Positions 56,351-64,000 of a stretch of DNA of 64,000 nt are shown here, in pieces. Position numbers and translations under genes: made by a program. Under the pieces are notes generated by a model that saw only the letters and a program-made list of their open reading frames with translations, was not told the origin of the DNA and ran no database searches. Source of the DNA: Clitoria ternatea (Eukaryota; Streptophyta; Magnoliopsida; Fabales; Fabaceae); NCBI GenBank assembly GCA_037962975.1, contig CM075673.1, forward strand, positions 159,484,667-159,548,666. The letters are read 5' to 3'. Within the stretch, counting starts at the first letter, position 1. Each line of letters starts with the position of its first letter.

Positions 56351-59300
56351 TGTGACGTCCCGTATAAATTTTCTGAATAAATTTTTCGCGTTTTAAAAAT
56401 CATTTTTTTTTAAATTTGTAATAAGTCATGTAAAAGTTGATAAACGCGGATTATTATCATACATACTAGTCGTGAATAACTAAAGTCATGAAATATTTAT
56501 ATAGCGGAAACGATTTAGAAAAATACAGTACAAGAAACATTATATTATTATTACAACCCATCAAATTAAAATAAAGTCAAATTCCAAGCAATAATTCACG
56601 TAAACTCCATTCATGGCATCACTCTTCATTCTGTGTAGCATTCACTGTAAATATTAATGTAAGAGTGAGACAGAATATAAAATAATTATAAAATAAATAA
56701 AATTGCACAAACACAACCAACAAGGCATAATGATATGATGAATATGCCAAACAAGTTCATTTATAAATCTTTAATTAGTCACATGATGTCATGCTGGATC
56801 CATTTAGTTTGGTGGAAATACTGCAGTAAAAAGTCTCATAGAGACTCCAGTAGGAATTAGCATAACCATGAATCCCTACACTTTCATGGCTCCTGCAGAA
56901 ATAAGTATACCAGTAGGAATTTACACAACCATGGATCCCTACACTTCCATGGTTCTTGTGAAAATAGGGCTTAAACTCATCATAGAGTAACCCCCCACCA
57001 GGGTAGGCAATCATGGAACCCCTAAATTCCATGGTGCGTCCAAATGCTTATGATGCATGAATGCCTTTAATTCTCTTTATCATTTAACATACCATGATAT
57101 ATCAATTTCCAAAACCACTTGGAAAACCACAAGTCCTCAAAGGACACATCATATATAATAATTTTCAGAATCATGGATTTACTGTTTCAACCACATATAT
57201 CAATAACCGTAAGACATTCATGTATATATATTAATTTAGTCATTCATAATTATTCACCACCAAAATACACAAACTGAATGATGCTCATTAGACACTCATA
57301 AACATTCATAATACTTCATAATCACTCAAGAATTCAATAATAATTTGTTACCCATAGGGAAAATATCATTTTTATCCATAATAACCATTATAAGCAAATT
57401 TCAGCATTTCCAACAGCAACATACGTTAGTAAAACAATCATAACATGAGCAAATCAAATCCTTTTCATGTGATTCCACTTTCTATAGCTCAATAACATAA
57501 ATATCTACAACTTTCATGAAGACCATAAATTCAAATTCTAAACAGAAACATCACTTATTCACAGAATACAAAACTGCCTCAAAGAGGATTTTTAAAACGT
57601 ACACAGGTTAGTATTTTCAACGTTTCTGGAGCTACAAAAACAATTTTGGCATGAAACCAGTTCTAAATTATTCTTAACACAAATATCTACAACTTTCATG
57701 AAGGCACCAACCACTAATTCTCACCACAAAATTCTCAGTTTTAAAAATAAGATTCGGATTTCATAGTTAACAGATTTTCAGTTTGAGCATACTTTAGTAT
57801 TTTAGGTATAACGAGAGCTAAAGACATCCTTTTAACTTGAAACCACTTTCTATAGATCCATAACATAAATATCTACAACTTTTATGAAGACATCATAGTC
57901 TAAAAATGTATGTATAATTCCCAGAATATTAATATATGCACAAAACATAAGACAAGTATTTCAATCGGACATGTTGTAGTATTTTGGCTATAACTCATGT
58001 TATACATATCATTTCATTGTTAACAGATTTTTAGTTTGAGCATACTTCAGTATTTTAGGCATAACTAGAGCTACAAACATCCTTTTAACTTGAAACCACT
58101 TTCTATAGATCCATAACATAAATATATACAACTTTCATGAAGACATCAAGGTCTAAAAACGTATGTATAATTCCCAGAATATTCGTATATGCACAAAACA
58201 CAAGATAAGTATTTCAATCGGACATGCTGTAGTATTTTGATCATAACGTATGCTATACATATCCAATTCAGTCGGTTCAGGTCTCAAAATTCTCATAAGA
58301 AGAAGATCTACAACTTTGATGAAGACACCAATCACTAATTCTCACCACAAAGTTCCCAGTTTTAAAAAATAAAATACGTATCTCAAGTTAACAGATTTAT
58401 AGCTTGGACATACTTCAGTATTTTAGGCATAACTCGAGCTACAAAAATCATTTTGACTTGAAACCACTTTCTACAGATCCATAACACAAATATATACAAC
58501 TTTCATGAAGACATCAAAGGCTGATTATGCATGTATAAGTCCCAGAATTTTAATATATATACAAACCATAGGATAAATATTCCACTCGGACATGCTGTAG
58601 TATTTTGGCTATATCTTTTGCTATACATATTAAAATTAATTGATTCAGGTCTTAAAATTCAGATAACAAAAAGATCTACAACTTTTATGAAGAAGTCAGA
58701 ATCAAAATCACACGTTTGCAATCTCAAAACTGAGTAACAAGATACGAAAATAAAACTGGAATCCTAGGACAGCATACAATTCTACCCATTTCATAGTTAT
58801 TCACAACCCTGTCCCATCTTACCTTAATGGAGGTTCCTAAAGTGGTTGAAAGTGTTGTATTATTGTCCTAGCTTCAGATCAAGAGTGAAATTGATGGAGA
58901 AAGTGAAAGAAAATAAGAGAGAGACTTCACTAACTTTAGCTTGTTCTAAGAATTCAGACTTGGGAACAAGATGTAGTGTTGATTTAATGATGTAAATGAC
59001 AAGTGGGGGACAAGATTTTCATAATGGGATTATAGTGGGATGTTAGGTGCATGAATTATGGTGATAATGGAGGTTTTAGGTGAGAAAAATGAGCTGGATT
59101 GTTGACCATTTCCGCAGCCTACATAATGTAGTTTGTTTGATTGAAGTAAATATCAATTCTGACACTATTTTGGTATTTTAGGCATATCTCTCTCATATCT
59201 TAATGGATTTTAACAAATGTGGTCTTGTTGGAAATATAAGACAACTAGGAACAACTTTGTAGTTTACCACGTTTTCAAATTCGGACTCTAACAAGGTATT

Positions 59301-59767
59301 AAAATATGTACAAGATGATATGATTGAAATAAAATATCAATTCTGACACTGTTTCGGTATTTTGGGCATATCTCTCTCATATCTTAATGGAATTTAACAA
59401 ATTTGGTCTTGTTGGAAATATAAGAAAAAGAGGAACAACTTTGTAGTTGGACACATTTCCAAATTCGGACTCTAACTAACAATTAAAATGTGTACAAGAT
59501 GACTCATTTTGAGTGGAGTATGTGGCAATTTGATGAGAGTAATTGGAAAAGCCAAGGAAATTAATAACTAAGGAAATAGGTAATAAATTATTTGATTAAC
59601 TTTTACCAAAGGTATAAAGTTAAAATTATTTACCATGGTAAAAGGTTAAATTGAAGATGTTGTCCTAACCAAAAATTTATGTAGAAAGTTGAGATAAAAT
59701 GGATAATATCATTGATGGTCTAAATCAAAATGATTATACATGAGAATAAAATTTTTAGGATGTTACA
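56351..59767 (-). repeat. Tekay-C 3' LTR
   Basis: About 3.4 kb, much of it (57430-59510) a diverged tandem repeat with a period near 183 bp. On the minus strand a CT-rich leader (about 58870-58930) is followed by the donor ATTAAG/GTAAGA (GT at 58822-58821). Confidence 0.87.
57430..59510. repeat. approximately 183-bp tandem repeats in Tekay-C LTR
   Basis: The phrase ATCTACAACTTT (or ATATACAACTTT) recurs at about 57503, 57685, 57871, 58126, 58307, 58493 and 58675, with spacings of 182, 186, 255, 181, 186 and 182. Each copy also has a TATTTTAGGCATAA-like phrase. Two further copies with period 187 lie at about 59140 and 59327. Confidence 0.8.
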
Positions 59768-59820
59768 ATTCTCCCACCCTAATAAAAATTTCGTCCTCGA
59801 AATTTAACATAACGCACTCC

Positions 59821-62800
59821 TCAGTGAAACAATTCTGGGTATTGCGTCTTCATAGCATCCTCACGCTCCCAAGTCAGAGTTACATCATTCCCTTGTTTCC
59901 ATGCAACCTTCACTAATGGTATGTTCTTGTTTCTCAGGTGTTTAATTGACCTTTCTATGATCTGTGTGGGTTCTGTAGGGATGGTCAAATTTTCTCTAAC
60001 TTCAACATCATCATTAGCAATCACATGAGTGGGGTCTTGTACATACTTCCTCAATTGTGATACATGAAACACATTGTGCAAATTTGCAAGATGAGGAGGA
60101 AGTGCAATCTGATACGCCACTGTACCAATCCTCTTTAGAATTTCATATGGTCCAATAAACCTTGGACTCAACTTCTTACTCTTCAATGCTCGGCCAATCC
60201 CCTTGTGAGGTGAAACCTTCAAAAATACATGATCACCAACTTGGAATTCAAGTGGTTTCCTCCTTTTATCATAATAGTGCTTCTGTCTATCTTGGGATGC
60301 CTTCATCTTCTCTCTAATTACTTCTATTTGTTCAGTAGTCTGCTGCACAATTTCAGGTCCTAACGCCAAACTTTCACCAGTTTCTAACCAACAAAGGGGC
60401 GTTCGACACTTTCTACCATACAATGCTTCAAATGGAGCCATACCAATACTGCTATGGTAACTGTTGTTATACGTGAATTCAATCAGTGGAAGAAATTGCT
60501 CCCAACTACTACCACCATGCTCAAGTACACAAGATCGCAGTAAGTCTTCCAAACTTTGTATGGTACGCTCTGACTGTCCATCTGTTTGAGGATGATAAGC
60601 TGAACTTAATCGGAGTCTTGAACCCAACTCCTGATGCAAGCTTCCCCAGAATCGGGAAGTGAACCTCGGATCTCTATCTGACACAATACTGGATGGTACA
60701 CCATGAAGTCTCACGATCTCTTTCACATATAATTGTGCCAACTTTTGTAGAGAATTCTTCATATTCATCGGAAGGAAGTGAGCAGACTTAGTCAATCTGT
60801 CTACAATAACCCAGATTGCATCATTTCCTGAACGTGTTCTTGGTAATCCTGACACAAAGTCCATTGAAATGTCATCCCATTTCCAGACAGGAATCTCCAA
60901 TGGTTGTAGTTCACCAGATGGCTTCTGATGTTCCACTTTGGCTTTTTGACACACCAGACATGAAGACACATATTCAGCTATTTCTTTCTTCATCCTTGGC
61001 CACCAAAAGATTTTCTTCAGATCTTGATACATCTTAGTTGATCCAGGATGAATGCTCAACATACTTTTATGCGCTTCTTCTAGGATTGTCCTTCTCAGAT
61101 CAACATCATCTGGTACACAAATTCTACTTCTGATTCTCCAAATTCCATCTGATCCTTCTTGTAATCCCATATCCTTTCCATTCGCCTGCAACTCTCTCAA
61201 CTCCTGTAGTTGCAAGTCCTCTGTCTGCATTTCACCTATCAGCTTCAGAAAATCATTGGTTATTTTCAAAGTTCCCAAAGTCATACTTTTTGAAGATTTC
61301 ATCTCCACACCCAAGTTCATGTCTCTGAATTGTTCTATCATCTCCATCTCTTTTATCATCAAAGATGCCATATGAATGGACTTTCGGCTAAGTGCATCTG
61401 CCACCACATTTGCTTTTCCTGGATGGTACTTCAAATCAAAATCATAATCTTTAAGAAACTCCATCCATCTTCGCTGCCTCATATTCAATTCCTTTTGATC
61501 GAACAAATACTTCAAGCTCTTGTGGTCACTGAACACTTCAAACTTGACTCCATACAAATGGTGTCTCCAGATTTTCAAAGCAAATACCACCGCTGCCAAT
61601 TCTAGATCATGTGTCGGGTAGTTCATTTCATGTGGTCTCAACTGTCTAGAAGCATAGGCAACCACCTTCCGTTGTTGCATCAAAACACAACCTAAGCCCA
61701 TCTTAGAAGCATCGCAATAAACTACAAAGTCTTCTTGTGGATTAGGCAAAGTTAAAACTGGAGCAGATGTAAGCTTCAATTTTAGTTCTTGGAAACTTTC
61801 TTCACATTCTGGCGTCCAAGAAAAGGGTTGATTCTTCCGGGTCAGACGAGTCATTGGTAGGGCAATTCGAGAAAACCCCTCAATGAATCTCTGATAATAT
61901 CCGGCTAATCCTAAGAAGCTTCGTATCTCAGTGACTGAAGTAGGTCTCTCCCAGTTTATTACAGCTTCTATTTTAGAAGGATCCACAGACACTCCTTTGC
62001 TTGAGATTACATGGCCTAGGAACTTTACCTCTTCCAACCAGAATTCACATTTAGACAACTTAGCATACAACTGCTTCTCTTTTAGGATCTGCAATACCAC
62101 TCGAAGATGTTTTTCATGCTCCTCCCATGTCTTGGAATAAATCAGAATGTCATCAATGAAGATAATAACAAACTGATCCAAGTATGAATGAAACACTCGA
62201 TTCATGTAATCCATGAATACAGCTGGGGCATTGGTTACTCCGAAAGGCATCACAAGATACTCGTAATGACCATAGCGTGTTCTAAATGCCGTCTTTGGAA
62301 TATCCTTAGACTTGACACGAATCTGATGATAACCTGATCGTAGATCAATTTTAGAAAATACTACAGCATCTCTCAATTGATCTATCAAATCATCAATTCT
62401 GGGCAAAGGATATCTATTCTTCACCGTCAATTTATTCAACTGACGATAATCTACACATAATCTCATGCTTCCATCTTTCTTCTTGACAAGTAATACTGGC
62501 GCTCCCCATGGTGACACACTGGGCCTGATGAAATGCTTCTCCAACAACTCCTCAATTTGCTTCTTTAGTTCTGCCAGTTCAATAGGTGACATACGATATA
62601 GGGCCTTAGATACTGGTTCTGCTCCTGAAATTAAATCAATTGAGAATTCTATCTCACGTTCTGGAGGTAAACTCGAGACATCCTCAGGAAATACTTCAGG
62701 GAATTCAGAAACAACTGGTATCTCGATCTCTTTAGATTCTCCATCTCCTTGTGGAAAAGTAAACAAGGCAAATAATTGGCTTTCACCTTGTAAGGCAAAG

Positions 62801-63126
62801 AGTTTGAGATTGTCGGAAGTAAGATTTTCTTCTGATGGAAATATCACAGTTTTGTTATGACAGTCCACCAAGACTCGATTTGTCGATAACCAGTCCATCC
62901 CTAGGATTACTTCCAGATCCTTCAAAGGTAAACAAACAAGATCTACTAGAAAGTTTTTACCTTCTATAAGCATAGAACATTCGTTACACACCTTAGTAGT
63001 CCTAAGTTGTGTACCGGTGGGAGTGGAAACAATCAGATCATATGTCATAGGCTTCACAGGTAATTGAAGGCGTCTAACACACTCATCAGAAATGAAAGAA
63101 TGTGTAGCACCAGAATCAAATAACAC
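59821..63126 (-). CDS. pol: Tekay-C protease-RT-RNase H-integrase, open frame
   Basis: The frame is uninterrupted and also open upstream to about 63250 with no ATG, so it was once fused to gag. It contains protease LFDSGATHSF (about 63115), RT with DYRQLNKLTVKNRYPLPRID and the catalytic FIDDILIYSK, and RNase H CDASKMGLG. The integrase zinc domain (HKSMLSIHPGSTKMYQDLKK) and core follow, with DFVSGLPRT, SDRDPRFTSRFWG and TDGQSERTIQSLED. The C-terminal tail (LRNKNIPLVKVAWKQG, LTWERED) fits the Tekay/Del chromodomain-like end. It ends with TGA at 59823-59821. The catalytic residues look complete. Because gag upstream is deleted and out of frame, translation of this part is doubtful. Confidence 0.93.
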   Translation of the reverse strand: MLFDSGATHSFISDECVRRLQLPVKPMTYDLIVSTPTGTQLRTTKVCNECSMLIEGKNFLVDLVCLPLKDLEVILGMDWLSTNRVLVDCHNKTVIFPSEENLTSDNLKLFALQGESQLFALFTFPQGDGESKEIEIPVVSEFPEVFPEDVSSLPPEREIEFSIDLISGAEPVSKALYRMSPIELAELKKQIEELLEKHFIRPSVSPWGAPVLLVKKKDGSMRLCVDYRQLNKLTVKNRYPLPRIDDLIDQLRDAVVFSKIDLRSGYHQIRVKSKDIPKTAFRTRYGHYEYLVMPFGVTNAPAVFMDYMNRVFHSYLDQFVIIFIDDILIYSKTWEEHEKHLRVVLQILKEKQLYAKLSKCEFWLEEVKFLGHVISSKGVSVDPSKIEAVINWERPTSVTEIRSFLGLAGYYQRFIEGFSRIALPMTRLTRKNQPFSWTPECEESFQELKLKLTSAPVLTLPNPQEDFVVYCDASKMGLGCVLMQQRKVVAYASRQLRPHEMNYPTHDLELAAVVFALKIWRHHLYGVKFEVFSDHKSLKYLFDQKELNMRQRRWMEFLKDYDFDLKYHPGKANVVADALSRKSIHMASLMIKEMEMIEQFRDMNLGVEMKSSKSMTLGTLKITNDFLKLIGEMQTEDLQLQELRELQANGKDMGLQEGSDGIWRIRSRICVPDDVDLRRTILEEAHKSMLSIHPGSTKMYQDLKKIFWWPRMKKEIAEYVSSCLVCQKAKVEHQKPSGELQPLEIPVWKWDDISMDFVSGLPRTRSGNDAIWVIVDRLTKSAHFLPMNMKNSLQKLAQLYVKEIVRLHGVPSSIVSDRDPRFTSRFWGSLHQELGSRLRLSSAYHPQTDGQSERTIQSLEDLLRSCVLEHGGSSWEQFLPLIEFTYNNSYHSSIGMAPFEALYGRKCRTPLCWLETGESLALGPEIVQQTTEQIEVIREKMKASQDRQKHYYDKRRKPLEFQVGDHVFLKVSPHKGIGRALKSKKLSPRFIGPYEILKRIGTVAYQIALPPHLANLHNVFHVSQLRKYVQDPTHVIANDDVEVRENLTIPTEPTQIIERSIKHLRNKNIPLVKVAWKQGNDVTLTWEREDAMKTQYPELFH

Positions 63127-63254
63127 AGATAAAATTGTACCATTGATCTCACACTTACTTTGTATGAGGTCATCAGCTTGGTCTGCCTCTGAACCGCTGA
63201 TGGCAAAGACTCTCCCAGTTGTTGGCTGTAACCTCTGGTCTGTTGACTCCCTTT

Positions 63255-63863
63255 TCAGTCTTTGAGGTTGAGCAGCTCGCGTATTTTCTCCACGACCTCC
63301 TTGATAGTTAGAGCCTCTTTGATTTCCAAATTCAGCCCGTTCTCAAATTTAACACATTTTGATTCTTCGGCACCAGCCTGTTGAAAAGGAGGGTAAAAGA
63401 GAGATAGTTCTTCAAACTTTGCAGCATATTCTCCAACAGACATTGAGCCTTGTTTCAGCTCCATAAATTCCAGCTCTTTACGGCTTTTCACACTTGCTGG
63501 AAAATATTTCTCTAGGAAACAGTCTTTGAAGTTGACCCAGTTCAAAGGTCTGTCAGTTTCAATCATACGAGTTCTGGCATGTATCCACCAGTTTTCTGCT
63601 TCCTCAACCATCATATAAGTGGCACACTCCACCTTTTCAAATTCTGTGCAGGGCAAGGCTCGGAAAATGTGCTCCATTTCCTTAACCCATAGGTACGCTA
63701 CCTCTGGATTGTAGCCTCCTTTGAATTGTGATGGCTTCCTTTTTAGGAAATGATCTAGCCCGTGAAGTCCACCAGCACTTCTCGGTTGATTTTGTCTTTC
63801 AATGGCTTCAGCCAAATGGTTGAAAGCAGTTGCCATATCGTTGTTGTTGTTGTTTCTTGCCAT
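63255..63863 (-). pseudogene. gag: Tekay-C gag with internal deletion
   Basis: The start at 63863 (MARNNNNNDMATAFNHLAEA) and the Gag core (LKRKPSQFKGGYNPEVAYLW, LEFMELKQGSMSVGEYAAKF) align with Tekay-B. After FENGLNLEI the frame goes wrong and stops at 63255. In another frame, the same DNA from about 63340 reads as the Gly/Asn/Arg-rich linker that normally follows the zinc knuckles, then runs into the open pol. So the late Gag region and both knuckles were deleted and the reading frame broken at one junction near 63330-63345. Confidence 0.85.
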
Positions 63864-64000
63864 CCTACATTTGTAGTTTGGTTTATACTAATTCTAAGGG
63901 AAAATATGTCGTATATATATATATATATTATAATGTAACTATAAGTATTCTACAATTTATCAGATAAGTAATAAGTCATATAATATACATTTTTCATATT
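63864..64000 (-). other. Tekay-C leader, start
   Basis: Untranslated leader upstream of gag (minus strand). A possible acceptor AATGTAG (AG at 63866-63865) ends one base before the gag ATG. A (TA)n run lies at about 63914-63930. Confidence 0.6.

Larger units (their letters stand above)
56351..64000 (-). mobile_element. Tekay-C: Ty3/gypsy chromovirus, continues past right edge
   Basis: The left (3') LTR is 56351-59767 (plus strand TGTGACGTCCC to GGATGTTACA), followed by a purine tract (minus-strand TTAGGGTGGGAGAAT), an open pol (59821-63126 and further upstream), a deleted gag (63255-63863) and the start of the leader. It lies in the 3' LTR of Tekay-B and so is younger than that element. The primer site and 5' LTR lie outside the window, so neither age nor target duplication can be checked. 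Confidence 0.92.

Overview
The window is plant nuclear DNA, most likely from a phaseoloid legume. One intron-split host gene is recognisable; nearly everything else is LTR retrotransposons in several states of decay. The legume call is an inference. It rests on a plant-type dihydroorotase, an Ogre-type Ty3/gypsy element with a tRNA-Arg-type primer site and a PR/RT intron, and a Sirevirus (SIRE1-like) copia element. No bacterial-style operons, tRNAs, rRNAs or CRISPR arrays were seen.

Layout. (1) About 1-12,000, minus strand: the 5' part of a dihydroorotase gene (pyrimidine synthesis). Its exons lie at 11409-11533, 11040-11221, 1410-1546 and 13-178, with a probable leader exon at 11830-12000, and it runs off the left edge. 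One 9.5-kb intron holds two Ty1/copia elements: copia-1 (1675-6581, minus, TSD GACTG) and copia-2 (6630-10796, plus, heavily decayed, TSD GGGTC). (2) 12,000-16,593: a candidate TIR element (12183-13187), the 3' tail of a Tat-like gypsy element, a possible small transcribed unit (15116-15690) and a decayed tandem repeat of about 260 bp. (3) 16594-24765: a complete-ended Sirevirus-like copia element with a perfect TSD TAATG. It has lost its integrase region and carries a broken plant-mobile-domain-like third gene. (4) 24787 to the right edge: four gypsy elements nested inside one another. Gypsy-A (minus, from 24787) is cut at 31233 by an Ogre-like element (plus). The Ogre is cut at 44045 by a Tekay-type chromovirus, Tekay-B (plus), with an intact polyprotein of 1498 codons. 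Tekay-B's 3' LTR is cut at 56350 by Tekay-C (minus), which leaves the window.

How the parts work. The Tekay, Ogre and Sirevirus genes follow the usual logic of capsid (Gag), protease, reverse transcriptase/RNase H and integrase. Only Tekay-B looks able to make the full set. Tekay-C has an open pol but a gag deletion; the others are pseudogenes.

The most interesting signal is in non-coding DNA. The Sirevirus LTR and its pre-ORF3 spacer carry arrays of the palindrome AATCGATT. The unrelated Tekay-B LTR carries arrays of the quasi-palindrome CTCGCT-CA-AGCGAG. All these arrays are built of pairs about 21 bp apart, and most pair-to-pair gaps are near 30, 40 or 50 bp, so the sites tend to fall on one face of the helix. 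Two different motifs in a Ty1/copia and a Ty3/gypsy family share this geometry. A second recurring design is a strong 5' splice donor just downstream of the predicted LTR promoter in three gypsy LTRs. In Tekay-B it is matched by an acceptor 8 nt upstream of the gag ATG.
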